Source: JAIVGZ01 sp964552205
GTDB lineage: Bacteria; Pseudomonadota; Gammaproteobacteria; Natronospirales; JAIVGZ01
Direction of reading: 5' to 3'
Assembly: GCA_964552205.1 (NCBI GenBank)
Contig: CAZKFT010000007.1
Location: forward strand, 1 to 64,000
DNA length: 64,000 nucleotides
Positions 18,354 through 27,278 of this stretch are shown here, in pieces (the first letter of the stretch is position 1; every line of letters starts with the position of its first letter). A model generated the notes under the pieces. The model saw only the letters and a program-made list of their open reading frames with translations. It was not told where the DNA came from and did not search any database. The position numbers and the translations under genes are program-made.

Positions 18354-19394
18354 ATGGATGATCTTTTTGTCTATGAACTGTTATTTCGTGTATCGACCAA
18401 AGAGGATTTTTATGAAGCAGTGAAAGCATTGGCTCCTTTGATACGTGCCAAGCACGAACAACATTTGGTAAACTTGGAAGCACGCTTTCGCGTCTATCTC
18501 GTTACAGGGGATAGAACAGGCGATATCAATGTTTATGACACTACAACAGCAAAAATAGAAAAGACTGTGATAAATTCCTCTGGCAAAGTAAAGAGGTTGT
18601 GCATTTCTCCTGATAATCGCTACCTGGCTTGCTCCTCGGGTGAAGATTGCGTGATTACACTATGGAATATGCATACCTGGAAAATCCTACACACACTTCA
18701 AGGGCACGCCAGACGTGTGAGTTGCCTGTGTTTTTCTCCGGATGGACGGCACCTTGTCTCTGGCGGTTATGATACAAAAGTAAATATATGGGATGTAGAA
18801 ACTGGCAAAGCGATTGAAACCATTTCAGATATTTTTCAATCGGTAGATCATGTTGAATATTCGAGCGATGCTCGCTATCTTCTTTTTCGTGGTTTCAAGG
18901 AAGTACATGTATGGGATATCGAGAAGAAAACCTTTATAAAGTATGTGGTCAATCCGCATTTCAATATCCGCTGCAAATTTTCTTCCCCCAACAATCATTG
19001 TTATGTCTACGAATTTGAAGATTCGAGTGATACCAAAAAACACAAGTTTAGTATCCGAAATATGACAGATGGCACCATACGAGAACAAAGACTACCTCAT
19101 TACCATTTGTCAAATGTAGCTTCTTTTTGGATTTCTCCCGACCATCGTTACCTCGCTTCTACAAGCTTTGACAATACTATCAAGATTGCAGAGTTGTCAG
19201 ACTTTTCTGTGATCCTTACTCTACAATGCAAAGCTTATCGAGGCTGTTTTTCGCCTGATAGCAATCACTTTGCATTTTACGATGGAGAATTTCTGAATAT
19301 TTGGGATCTCACCTTGCGAAAATGTCTTTATATTATGCATATGAAGTCCGAACCTATCTGTCTTCAATTCATGCCTTACAATGCCTTTCTTTAA
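18354..19394 (+). CDS. F-box-like/WD40 repeat protein, 346 aa
   Basis: The best WD40 match of the window: TLQGHARRVSCLCFSPDG followed by RHLVSGGYDTKVNIWDVETG is a canonical GH-WD unit. Others are ITLWNMH, VHVWDIE and LNIWDLT. The N-terminal module DDLFVYELLFRVSTKEDF...VKALA matches its paralogues. The stop lies in TTTAATAAAG (AATAAA signal). Confidence 0.88.
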   Translation: MDDLFVYELLFRVSTKEDFYEAVKALAPLIRAKHEQHLVNLEARFRVYLVTGDRTGDINVYDTTTAKIEKTVINSSGKVKRLCISPDNRYLACSSGEDCVITLWNMHTWKILHTLQGHARRVSCLCFSPDGRHLVSGGYDTKVNIWDVETGKAIETISDIFQSVDHVEYSSDARYLLFRGFKEVHVWDIEKKTFIKYVVNPHFNIRCKFSSPNNHCYVYEFEDSSDTKKHKFSIRNMTDGTIREQRLPHYHLSNVASFWISPDHRYLASTSFDNTIKIAELSDFSVILTLQCKAYRGCFSPDSNHFAFYDGEFLNIWDLTLRKCLYIMHMKSEPICLQFMPYNAFL

Positions 19395-19494
19395 TAAAGC
19401 TTCTTGCTGATCAGAAATTATAGATTGCCCGCGAAACCATGAACTCGCGTTCTCAATATCCCTCATCCTTGGTGTTTTCATCCCATTTTCTCAA

Positions 19495-21359
19495 ATGATG
19501 GAGCCAATTTGCAAAAGGATAAAGAAAGATGAATCGAGCCTTGTTTATATCACTGATGATATCATACGCACTATTTTCTCATATATCGAAGATCACCCAA
19601 CGAAATTAGCTTGCAGGTATCTCCTTTTCGTATCCACATAGATTGACGATGTCCAAGACTTGTTTCTCACCGCTTTTACCGGCTTATTTGGGTTCAATAT
19701 AAAATATTCCCCTCAATAATTTCGGGATCACGACTTTCTTCTTTTTTGAAATATTCACCTGCAGTTCCTTTCCTTAAACGCCTTGACATCACGAATCCTA
19801 GTTCCAATGATGTTGTTTGGGATCGATTGTCGTCTCTTTCTAGCTTGCAGACTCTTATACTCATGATTCCTTTGCCTACTGGTGTCTCGGTTAGGTTCCC
19901 GCCTATGCTTGAAACATTGTACATCCAAAACAGCACCTCTCCTTTGCTCTCCACCTCCTTGACCCAACTAAAAAACTTGACAATGAAAAAAGTTGACCTC
20001 TCGCCAAGTACGCTGCAATCCATGCCCAACACCTGTAATTTTATCAAGATGTATGAATGCACTCTTCCCAATCCTCAGTCACTCCCTTCCAATCTGGTCA
20101 GGTTTGAACATTTGGTGGAACTGTGGGCTGGAAACACCCCTATCGAACCATCCCATCTCCCAATGTTGGCTTGCTCTACGTCCCTCAGAGGTCTTACTTT
20201 GGAGGCGTCTCTCGTCCGCGATCCTTTTGTCTTTTCTCGCCTTCCCACGTCTTTGGAGATGTTGGAAATCTTCGTTTCCGACCCTGATTTGTCCCTGGAA
20301 GGGATTTTACCCCACCTTTCGCCTCGGCTTTTCGTTCGTCTGAGCAGCGACCCTTTTATAGGAACGAGACTCTTCTGGAGCATCCTAAAAAAACGCTGGG
20401 ACTTGATGAACAACTTTCTCTTGGCCGGGGATGATGTCAATCTCACGACCTTGGATCTTTCTTATTATGTTATGATGAAGCAAAGAGGTAGATATGACCG
20501 GTTTTGCTTTGATTACAACACGCCCCTTCGCCTGGCTGCCCGCACTGGAAATTTTCAAGCTGTTCAAACGCTTGTAAATCACGGTGCCCAACCTCTCATT
20601 GAAGGTATTGTGGGGGCCTTTGAACATCGTGTTTTCGAAACTGTTTGGCCCATTCTTGATTTTCTGGTCGCTCGCGACTCTTCAATTCTCAACCAATACG
20701 CACGCCGAACGGAAAATTATTTCAAGGACGAAACAACTACCCCATTTCGCTTGGCTCTTGTTCAACGGGCAGAAGAAGCCGATGGAGATCCGCTTGAGGG
20801 ACGAGAGTTTGTTCAATTATGTATTTCGCACGGTGCCAACCTCACACAACCTTCTCCTTTCTTGGGCAATCCACCCTGTGAAATGCACCCACTGTACCAA
20901 TCTTCTTTTTGTGTTTATCTTCTAGACTTACTGCTTGCGAATCAATCAACAATACAACGAGCATTTTGGATATCCTGAATCGCCCTGACGCGGATCCACA
21001 TGTCTCAGACCTATATGGAAACGTTTTGCACCGGCTTATGATGTGGAAGCAACACCAAAACGTAGCTTGTTTTATTGCGGCCCAGTTTATTCTTCGTAAG
21101 CTGATTTCCCATTTCTCGATCATACTTTGAGAACATGGCGTGGATGTCAACTTGCAAGCCCCTGCAATGCAAGAGTTGAACAATGGCGGTTCTACAGCAC
21201 TTGAATCTGCTATAAATAACTCTGAGTGCGAAAGGTGTATCCATGTAAGCAAGCTGTCTTTTTTTCTAACTGTTCTTGCTCCTTCTGGAACATGGAGCAC
21301 GGCTGGATCTTCTCTCTCCAGCAACCTCGGAAAAACTCGAACAAATGCTAGCCCAATAA
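19495..21359 (+). CDS. F-box/LRR/ankyrin protein with tiny introns, about 564 aa spliced
   Basis: Read unspliced this is a broken gene; removing short GT-AG segments makes it coherent. Exon 1 (19495-19616) encodes an F-box start (ITDDIIRTIFSYIEDHPTKL). Joined to exon 2 (19658-20893) it gives LACRLVSHRFYRLIW, the expected F-box end, then leucine-rich repeats and ankyrin repeats. Exon 3 (20926-21095) gives CEMHPLLTACESINN...DLYGNVLH. Exon 4 from 21132 gives FILQHGVDVNLQAP. The last exon ends LDLLSPATSEKLEQMLAQ, with TAA inside AATAAA. The final junction is uncertain. A multiply mutated pseudogene is the alternative, but three independent precise repairs make that less likely. Confidence 0.65.
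19617..19657 (+). other. Predicted spliceosomal intron, 41 nt
   Basis: GTATCT...GATGTCCAAG with a TTGAC branch-like sequence. It contains an in-frame TAG. Removal joins AG|A and rebuilds the F-box segment LACRLVSHRFYRLIW. Confidence 0.65.
20894..20925 (+). other. Predicted spliceosomal intron, 32 nt
   Basis: GTACCA...TATCTTCTAG with a pyrimidine-rich 3' half. Removal changes frame and joins an ankyrin repeat as HPL-LTACESINN, then ILDILNRPDADPHVSDLYGN. Confidence 0.65.
21096..21131 (+). other. Predicted spliceosomal intron, 36 nt
   Basis: GTAAGC...ATACTTTGAG with an in-frame TGA. Removal gives FILQHGVDVNLQAP, a normal ankyrin repeat. The length is a multiple of three, so a single nonsense mutation is the rival explanation. 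Confidence 0.5.
21237..21297 (+). other. Candidate fourth intron, 61 nt (uncertain)
   Basis: GTATCC...AACATGGAG with TTCTAAC as a good branch site. It has the right length class to reach the frame ending LSPATSEKLEQMLAQ. However, it would discard an LLLLEHGARLDLL segment that looks like ankyrin coding sequence, so the true boundary is unclear. Confidence 0.3.
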
Positions 21360-21380
21360 AAGATAAAGAATGCTCGTTTA

Positions 21381-21953
21381 TTAGACTTGATTCTCGCTCA
21401 AAGTACAGAGCAACTTTGCTGCAGACTCTTTGTTGATGTCTTGGGTGTTTTTCTTGTGAGGCTTGCTGATGGCTCGCATGTTTTGAGACTTTTTCTCTTT
21501 GGACTTGATGGTAAAGCTACAAGAGGCAGCAAGCATATGCTCCTTGTTTTCCACGTCAACGCCAATTAAAATAAGATAATAAGGGACTGAAGAAAGGTGC
21601 TTTTTTCGGTTGGTCGAATCGCGTTGCACCGGAGACAAAGGGAAGAAGAGTTGTCCTCGAAGGTGGTCAATAATAGGCTTTTCAGAGACATAACGAGGAT
21701 TTGTGCTAACAGAGAGGGTGGTTTCGTCTTGGCAAGTATATAATCGGACGAGAATACGAGCATAGGGTTTGACCACTACTTCCTTGTCAAGAATAAGGCG
21801 AACAATGATATTGTCGGATTTTCCTTTACGAGCTTGAACATACACGATGCGAGAATCATTAAAATACTCTTCGCGACGTCGTTCTCCGCTAATATAGAAT
21901 TTTGCCTTGGGTTGGAGGGCTTCTACTTCAGAAATCGTAAGAGGTGAAGACAT
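21381..21953 (-). CDS. Unrecognised protein, 190 aa
   Basis: Mostly predicted beta strands (KPYARILVRLYTCQDETTLS, YLILIGVDVENKEHMLAAS), perhaps an immunoglobulin-like sandwich; no named family. The tail is lysine rich. The promoter palindrome at 22008-22030 lies about 65 bp upstream and is shared with the divergent gene at 22076. It converges on the ankyrin gene end at 21359. Confidence 0.65.
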   Translation of the reverse strand: MSSPLTISEVEALQPKAKFYISGERRREEYFNDSRIVYVQARKGKSDNIIVRLILDKEVVVKPYARILVRLYTCQDETTLSVSTNPRYVSEKPIIDHLRGQLFFPLSPVQRDSTNRKKHLSSVPYYLILIGVDVENKEHMLAASCSFTIKSKEKKSQNMRAISKPHKKNTQDINKESAAKLLCTLSENQV

Positions 21954-22007
21954 GGTAGAGATGAGAGAGGAAATTTTTAATTTGTTTTTGTTTGTGAACC
22001 AGGTGTT

Positions 22008-22030
22008 GGCCCGATCATGACTGGGTCGCG
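22008..22030. promoter_or_regulatory. Palindromic promoter element copy 4
   Basis: GGCCCGATCATGACTGGGTC plus GCG, centred between the divergent starts 21953 (-) and 22076 (+), about 60 bp from each. Confidence 0.7.
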
Positions 22031-22075
22031 GTGCGCATCTTGTGAAAAAGTGGTTGTAAGAAATTAGGAAAGAGA

Positions 22076-22570
22076 ATGGGGATTGTCTATTCAGTGCAAG
22101 AGTATATAAAATCAGAAGAATCGGATGATGTTGTTGAATTTCTGGAAAAGATGATAGAGGATGGACTGATTAGTGCTCAAACAAAAATGTCCCCCGAAGA
22201 AGATTGTTATCAGGTTATTCTCTGGGAAAACGAGTATAGAGATAAGAAAACAAAAAGTAAATTCACTTCTCGCATCGATATGAACATCATTGATCAACCC
22301 GAACGCAGTTCCTACCGATACGACGTATCGATTGAAGAACATATTGGACAACATCATTCAACGTTTATCAACTACAAACCTGTTCGGGTTTACTTCCAAG
22401 GCAAATGCAAGCACTATTATCCCGAAAAAAGAAAACTGGTGGTAAAGGCACTCCAAGAAAAAAGAAAGAGGTTTGCCATATGGGTTCTCAAGCAATGGAG
22501 TGGCGGTAAAATTCCTGTGGAAATTCTAAAATACATTTTTTCTCTCCTTTATTCGCGTTTTATCATGTGA
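22076..22570 (+). CDS. Unrecognised protein, 164 aa
   Basis: Helical N-terminus, basic central region (CKHYYPEKRK) and a C-terminal IPVEILKYIFSLLYSRF that resembles an F-box first helix placed at the end. No firm family. The palindrome promoter is about 60 bp upstream. It overlaps the convergent gene at 22549 by 22 bp. Confidence 0.6.
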   Translation: MGIVYSVQEYIKSEESDDVVEFLEKMIEDGLISAQTKMSPEEDCYQVILWENEYRDKKTKSKFTSRIDMNIIDQPERSSYRYDVSIEEHIGQHHSTFINYKPVRVYFQGKCKHYYPEKRKLVVKALQEKRKRFAIWVLKQWSGGKIPVEILKYIFSLLYSRFIM

Positions 22571-22791
22571 AAATGGAGGCTATTCTGTGAAAACCAATCC
22601 ATTATCTGGTCTAGATTCTCTTGAGGAACTGAACTTCCATTTTCTGAGTACACCATTGCTTCCATGGTTTCAGGTCGTGTAAAGGAGACCTCGAAAGAAA
22701 TATCAGTCTCAGAGAGCCACAACACAAAGGCATCTTTGTGAGCAACAGTCGCTGGACAAGCGTAAAACACATACATTTCACCTTGATCCAT
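22549..22791 (-). CDS. Small unrecognised protein, 80 aa
   Basis: An alpha/beta protein without membrane segment or motif. It overlaps the 3' end of 22076-22570 tail to tail and lies 3 bp from the next minus-strand gene, 22795-23064. Supported by codon structure and position only. Confidence 0.5.
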   Translation of the reverse strand: MDQGEMYVFYACPATVAHKDAFVLWLSETDISFEVSFTRPETMEAMVYSENGSSVPQENLDQIMDWFSQNSLHFHMIKRE

Positions 22792-22794
22792 CCT

Positions 22795-23064
22795 CTATTC
22801 TACAATATCAAGGTATATTTTTATTACGCAAGCTCTCTGAGAGTGAAAAGCCCGCTTTTGAAATCGCATTTCGGGTTTAATCACAGCGGGAACTGGAACT
22901 AATGGAACCATCACAGGGCCCAATTTGCTAATCGCTAATGAAGAGTAATACGAGATCGCATCCCACGCACTCGCATCTCCACTCAGGGTTTTCGAAGCAA
23001 AGTCAACAGTTTCCTTGCCTTTGCATAAAAAATATAAAAACCATTTTAACCCTGCAGTGGCCAA
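22795..23064 (-). CDS. Small unrecognised protein, 89 aa
   Basis: Contains a hydrophobic proline-rich stretch (LGPVMVPLVPVPAVI) that may be a membrane hairpin or strand, and a basic C-terminal part. Its start is about 60 bp from the palindrome at 23113-23137, shared with the SprT-like gene. Confidence 0.5.
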   Translation of the reverse strand: MATAGLKWFLYFLCKGKETVDFASKTLSGDASAWDAISYYSSLAISKLGPVMVPLVPVPAVIKPEMRFQKRAFHSQRACVIKIYLDIVE

Positions 23065-23112
23065 CCAAGAAAAGGAATGGCAGAGACCAAGAACCCAAGA
23101 AAAGCAATGCGC

Positions 23113-23137
23113 GACCTGGTCATGACCGGGTCGTGAC
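23113..23137. promoter_or_regulatory. Palindromic promoter element copy 5
   Basis: GACCTGGTCATGACCGGGTC followed by GTGAC, midway between starts 23064 (-) and 23183 (+). One of the best-preserved copies. Confidence 0.75.
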
Positions 23138-23182
23138 TACATTTGGTCATCATATTTTCTCACTCTTTATTTTTTAAGAATC

Positions 23183-23692
23183 ATGGATACATCTCTTGGA
23201 GCCAAGAAAACGATTCAAAAAATCAAGATCTCCCCGCCCAAAGGACTTTCCCAGTTGCGGACATTGGAAGAGGCACGAGACTTGGTCAGAACAGAAATGG
23301 AAAAGCATGAAGGACTCAAGGATTGGACGTTGGAATTCTCGGCTGCCAAATCTCGGGCTGGGTCTGCACGTTTTGAACAGAAAATGATTCGCATTGCGGC
23401 TGGATATGCAGTGCTGGTCGCAGAGGAAAAGTTACGAGATTGTGTTTTACACGAAATTGCTCATGCCTTGGTGGGCCCTGGCCACAACCATGACCAAGTG
23501 TGGAAACAGAAAGCATTGGAGATTGGTTGTAGTGGAGACCGATGTCATACTACTGCCTTTTCCACAGCCAAGTATCTGGTTCGATGTGCAAAGAACTGTT
23601 TTCCCCCGGCAGAGCGACACCGCCTGCCTCCGAGCTCTGTACGATGTTCCTTTTGTCAAGGAAAAATCGAATTTGCTTTGAATCAAGTGTAA
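23183..23692 (+). CDS. SprT-like zinc metalloprotease, 169 aa
   Basis: Contains VLHEIAHALVGPGHNHDQVW: the HExxH zinc motif with a third histidine downstream, as in SprT/Spartan-type proteases that cut DNA-protein crosslinks. C-terminal cysteines (CAKNC...CSFC) give the zinc ribbon common in SprT-like proteins. The length matches the minimal family. A role in genome maintenance or replication is likely. The start is fixed by the promoter palindrome about 60 bp upstream. The stop is in TAAATAAA. Confidence 0.85.
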   Translation: MDTSLGAKKTIQKIKISPPKGLSQLRTLEEARDLVRTEMEKHEGLKDWTLEFSAAKSRAGSARFEQKMIRIAAGYAVLVAEEKLRDCVLHEIAHALVGPGHNHDQVWKQKALEIGCSGDRCHTTAFSTAKYLVRCAKNCFPPAERHRLPPSSVRCSFCQGKIEFALNQV

Positions 23693-23701
23693 ATAAATGT
23701 A

Positions 23702-24031
23702 TTAGTCTTTATTTTGAGGAACAAGTGCAGATCTAATCCACTGGTCCACATGCAAACCATCATCGTTGAGAAGAGGTGGGCGAGCTTGAAGAATGGCAGC
23801 TTGAATCTCGGGTCGAAAGCCGAGATGATGTAGGCGTTCTTCAAAAGTGTAATTCTCTTCTTGCATATCGAGAACACAATTCTCTTCGTCAGCATATCGC
23901 AATGCAAACAAAATAGGTTCCTCGTGACGAAATGATGAAACACGTTTGACATAATCTGCTACAGCGTCGTGAGAAAGATCGAAACCAGCTTTAAAAAGAT
24001 AGGATTCAAGCTCCATTATATAAGGATCCAT
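23702..24031 (-). CDS. Unrecognised protein, 109 aa
   Basis: The start MDPYIMELESYLF at 24031 is preferred over 24058. A helical, acidic soluble protein with no motif known. It converges on the SprT-like gene with about 10 bp between stops. Confidence 0.55.
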   Translation of the reverse strand: MDPYIMELESYLFKAGFDLSHDAVADYVKRVSSFRHEEPILFALRYADEENCVLDMQEENYTFEERLHHLGFRPEIQAAILQARPPLLNDDGLHVDQWIRSALVPQNKD

Positions 24032-24106
24032 AATTGTTTGTTTTGATTTTCTATTCATAAATAATATGTTTGTATATTTTCAGATTTATACGAATTTTCT
24101 TCGAAA

Positions 24107-24835
24107 ATGGCGGCGAAAGCGGGCATGATATTTGTCTTCGTTTTACTTGCGCTATGGATTATTTTTCTGATTGTGATGATTGTCCGAGCAATTATCCGGA
24201 AACACTATGTCGAGATTTATGAGGGAAGATATCTCAAATTGTCAAAACCTCGACCAAGATTTACCCCTGTGTCTCAATCATCCCTTCCGATACCATGCCT
24301 TTTCGCACTTGAGTTGCAAGCGACCCAGCAAGACGAGGGTGGTCATCTTATGACTATTGAAGGCGATGACGATGACGGTATTATAACTAGCAAAGTGACA
24401 ATTGATTTGTCTATGGAAACAACCAAAACCGAGGCAAACAATGTTATTTCAATTGATCGAGATTTCACTGTCAAGTATACGAAAAAGACAGAAGATGACA
24501 CCATTGAAGTCTCATTTACAACAAAGACCGAAACTGATGTCATCAAGATCATCCCGATCGAAAAATCCAGGTATTATGTTGCCTTTTTTCATCCTCTGGG
24601 AGGTGCTTTCGCCAACAATATTTCGTTTGAGAAATGGCAGATTGGAAGTGGGCTCAAAGATGACAAAACATGGTTTAGAGCTCGCTCTGTTGGAATTTGG
24701 TTTTCGATTGTTTACGACGACCTCCTCGACAAAAAGAAAGAACCGATTGCCAAGTATGATTTTCATAACCAGGCTAGCACTTTTAAAAACAAGGGAGGGG
24801 ATGAAAAGTTTGAAAAGTTTGAACTTGTCAAATAA
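24107..24835 (+). CDS. Membrane-anchored lectin-like protein, 242 aa
   Basis: N-terminal membrane helix (MIFVFVLLALWIIFLIVMIV) and a beta-rich ectodomain. It ends AKYDFHNQASTFKNKGGDEKFEKFELV, matching the YYDFxN...NxG...L ending of the proteins at 6812 and 48454. The middle is richer in Asp/Thr repeats (KTEANN, KTETDV) than its paralogues. Probably type II membrane topology with a concanavalin-like fold. Confidence 0.65.
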   Translation: MAAKAGMIFVFVLLALWIIFLIVMIVRAIIRKHYVEIYEGRYLKLSKPRPRFTPVSQSSLPIPCLFALELQATQQDEGGHLMTIEGDDDDGIITSKVTIDLSMETTKTEANNVISIDRDFTVKYTKKTEDDTIEVSFTTKTETDVIKIIPIEKSRYYVAFFHPLGGAFANNISFEKWQIGSGLKDDKTWFRARSVGIWFSIVYDDLLDKKKEPIAKYDFHNQASTFKNKGGDEKFEKFELVK

Positions 24836-24850
24836 AGATATTATTTTATT
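24831..24850. terminator. AATAAA/TTTATT gene-end element
   Basis: AATAAAGATATTATTTTATT joins the ends of the convergent genes at 24107 (+) and 24841 (-); both stop codons fall in or beside it. Confidence 0.55.
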
Positions 24851-25971
24851 TGATAAAGGAGGGTCCTGCTTTCAATGTCCCATATCTCATAGTTATAATT
24901 AGGTTCCATAAAGATAAACTTTCGAACAATAAGTAATGTGCTGTCAGGTGAAAAATCAGCAGTGTCATAATCTGTGCGGATTTGGTTGATATCAATTTCC
25001 AAGATGAGGGAAATTGTTGACAATTCATATACATAGATCTTGTAAAAATAGCTGACATAAAACATGTAACGATGATCCCTTGATAATTTCATTTCTACCA
25101 GGCCATTCGCAAGCATAAACCCATTCAGTTGTTTATGGTTGAACTTGACAATCTCATCAGGATTCGCACAAAGAAAGGTGTCGTTCATTGGTGTGATAAC
25201 AGTAAAGATTATTTTGATTTCCAAAAGGGGCATCACCTTTCTCTTTTCGACATCCCAAACGACAGATTCGGTATTAGAGCTTGATACGAGCATACAACCA
25301 TCATCAGAAAAGCAAAGTGCATTGATATTGGTATTGTGTTTTACCATCTGGGTGACTGACTCGTCCATATTTACAGAAATAAGAAATAGATCTTCTTTTG
25401 ATGAAACAGCAAGAAGATGACGTTTGGAAATGGCAGAATGCTCCAACAATTGTGAACTGGTAAGTTCTTTGCGATGAGAACCAGTATTTGCATCCCAAAT
25501 AGTAATGCAAAATTTGGAAAGACTGAATAAGAAGGGACTATTGAAAATATGTTCAAATCGAACAAATGGCATAGACATGCTACATATTTTGATCACAGAT
25601 TGACGTTCAAGGCTCCAGATCATAAACTCAAAGTTATTTTCGTTTGTTGCGATAAGTAATAAGGTGTCGGATAAATACCGCATTGGAACTTGGTAATCAA
25701 CAGCAAAGGGCAACTCCATAAAGTGATACAAGGCCATATCACAGACATACCACAGTGAAAGAGACTGTGTACATAACATGGTAAGAAACTGGCCATCCGG
25801 CGAAAAAATAATATCTCTTGCTTTATATTGTGATCTAAGCTCCTGGTTTTGTTTTCGTTGATTCAAAAGATTACTCAGGGAATCGTTAAAGGTTCGACAC
25901 GATAAGGAAGCTGAAGCCAAATCCCTGTCGGTAAGCCAAACACCGACTCGTTGAATTTGGTCTCGATACAT
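24841..25971 (-). CDS. WD40 repeat protein, 376 aa
   Basis: Signatures LSLWYVC, ITIWDAN, SVVWDVE and YEIWDIESRTLLYQIK with FSPDGQFLTML. The N-terminus (VGVWLTDRDLASASLSCRTF) differs from the plus-strand family and looks like a second type of F-box-like helix bundle. It is shared with the gene at 27279 (VGIWLDDQDLAMLMMSS). Expressed from the spacer that carries the TCGCGC/TTATA element. Confidence 0.8.
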   Translation of the reverse strand: MYRDQIQRVGVWLTDRDLASASLSCRTFNDSLSNLLNQRKQNQELRSQYKARDIIFSPDGQFLTMLCTQSLSLWYVCDMALYHFMELPFAVDYQVPMRYLSDTLLLIATNENNFEFMIWSLERQSVIKICSMSMPFVRFEHIFNSPFLFSLSKFCITIWDANTGSHRKELTSSQLLEHSAISKRHLLAVSSKEDLFLISVNMDESVTQMVKHNTNINALCFSDDGCMLVSSSNTESVVWDVEKRKVMPLLEIKIIFTVITPMNDTFLCANPDEIVKFNHKQLNGFMLANGLVEMKLSRDHRYMFYVSYFYKIYVYELSTISLILEIDINQIRTDYDTADFSPDSTLLIVRKFIFMEPNYNYEIWDIESRTLLYQIK

Positions 25972-26006
25972 TCCAGTTTATCTAAAGATATACCAACCAT
26001 AAAATG

Positions 26007-26025
26007 TCGCGCTTTATATAATAGA
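26007..26025. promoter_or_regulatory. TCGCGC-TTATATAATAG element
   Basis: TCGCGCTTTATATAATAGA lies in the spacer between the WD40 gene (start 25971, minus) and the small membrane protein (start 26047). Almost the same string occurs at 28521-28540 between the other WD40/small-gene divergent pair. Both copies are about 20 bp before the plus-strand ATG. Confidence 0.6.
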
Positions 26026-26046
26026 AAGGAAAGATGTCAGGTGTGT

Positions 26047-26433
26047 ATGAAGCTAAAGTTACGATTCTTGCCTCAAGAGACCCCTCATTCTCTGAGCTTG
26101 GTGATAAAATGTGATGAAGTTGTATTATATGAAAAAGAGTGGCCAGAGTTGGCACTCGAAAATCCAAAAAAGTCAGCATGGCTCGAAGGAGATGTGTCCA
26201 AAACCAGTGTTCGAATTACTTCTAAAGGATTTGTGGAGAACATAGATGAAACCTTTGAACCGACAACATGCGATGGAAAACTCACTTTTGGTGTTGAAAG
26301 TACAGCACCACGCATTTTGTTTTACGCGGTTGCTGACATTGGCGTCGTCATTATCGTTTTTGTGTTTTTGGCCCTTTTTATATTAGCTATAGTGATTGGT
26401 GCTTATCAACATCGAAACAGGAGATGGAGATGA
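26047..26433 (+). CDS. Single-pass membrane protein, 128 aa
   Basis: The start is ATG 26047 (MKLKLRFLPQE). An earlier ATG at 26034 opens a different, 26-residue frame. The first 90 residues look like a small beta domain, followed by one strong C-terminal membrane helix (ADIGVVIIVFVFLALFILAI) and a basic tail (HRNRRWR). No family recognised; tail-anchored or type I topology. Confidence 0.6.
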   Translation: MKLKLRFLPQETPHSLSLVIKCDEVVLYEKEWPELALENPKKSAWLEGDVSKTSVRITSKGFVENIDETFEPTTCDGKLTFGVESTAPRILFYAVADIGVVIIVFVFLALFILAIVIGAYQHRNRRWR

Positions 26434-26447
26434 TTTATTGAAATAGA

Positions 26448-27218
26448 TCATAGTTCCATTGTAAGATTGTCCCATAGGGGTTTGGTTTCTCTCGTTTCTT
26501 GAGGGTAGCCAAAGGGATTGGCGTAGACGAGTGTGTTGCCAATCATAGCACTGGCTCGCTCGTGAGTGTGCCCACAACACCACAGTCTCAGAGTGGTCTG
26601 TTTCTGAATGAAAGTGTCGAGGGAAGTTGCATAGGGTGTATTGTCTTTGCCCAAGAATCTTGGGTGAACCATCTCAAAAGAGGGCAAATGGTGCGTGACA
26701 GCAACGCAAGGAGAGGTGCACTGTGAAATCTGCTCTTGAAGCCACTGTGAATGATCTTGATGAATGGCCAAATATTCCGAAACATCAAAATTGAACAATC
26801 TCTGGTCGTTCATCCCGTGAAAGCCAAGCAGGCTGATGTTTGACCACAGTGTGCATCCAAAAAAAGTAATGCCTTGGAGGGTGCACGACCCTTTTTGGAG
26901 AAAATGGATGCCCAATCGGTTGCACATGGAACTCATCACTTGATCTACATACGAAAAAGAGTGGCCTTTAAGATTGTAATATTCATGATTTCCTGGCACC
27001 AAAATGATGTGATCCCACTGAGATTTGAAGAGGGAGAGAAGCTCGACATAGGACTGGGATTCCTTTTGGTCTTGGTTGAGAGGATAGCCAATATCTCCAG
27101 CGAGAATGAGAATCTCGTCGGCTTTGTTTTCGACCTTGTCAAAATTCAATTTCTTCCACAACTTGAAAGGGTTGGGATAGAATTCGAGATGGAGATCAGA
27201 GATGAGGCGGATCTTCAT
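26448..27218 (-). CDS. Calcineurin-like metallophosphoesterase, 256 aa
   Basis: All metal-site motifs are present in order: ISDLHLE (DxH), ILAGDIG (GD), VPGNHEYY (GNHE), a later histidine and CCGHTHE (GHTH). This is the two-metal phosphoesterase fold that cleaves phosphomono- or diesters. Substrate is unknown; relatives act on phosphoproteins, cyclic nucleotides or Ap4A. The catalytic set is complete. No signal peptide. Confidence 0.85.
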   Translation of the reverse strand: MKIRLISDLHLEFYPNPFKLWKKLNFDKVENKADEILILAGDIGYPLNQDQKESQSYVELLSLFKSQWDHIILVPGNHEYYNLKGHSFSYVDQVMSSMCNRLGIHFLQKGSCTLQGITFFGCTLWSNISLLGFHGMNDQRLFNFDVSEYLAIHQDHSQWLQEQISQCTSPCVAVTHHLPSFEMVHPRFLGKDNTPYATSLDTFIQKQTTLRLWCCGHTHERASAMIGNTLVYANPFGYPQETRETKPLWDNLTMEL

Positions 27219-27278
27219 TGTTTGCTGCTGTACTAGAAAGAGTTTTTGAAGGTGTCGTGAAACATGAGAATCTTTTAT

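Noticed and set aside
19495..21359. Reading the F-box/LRR/ankyrin locus as a pseudogene with three or more lesions
   Set aside because: Each lesion is removed by a GT-AG segment of 32-41 nt and the joins restore domain consensus. Two other genes show the same pattern. The pseudogene reading is not fully excluded for the last junction.
26034..26114. Short frame MSGVYEAKVTILASRDPS as the start of the membrane protein gene
   Set aside because: It ends after 26 codons in another frame. ATG 26047 gives the full protein and a spacing from the TATA-like element matching the sister spacer.
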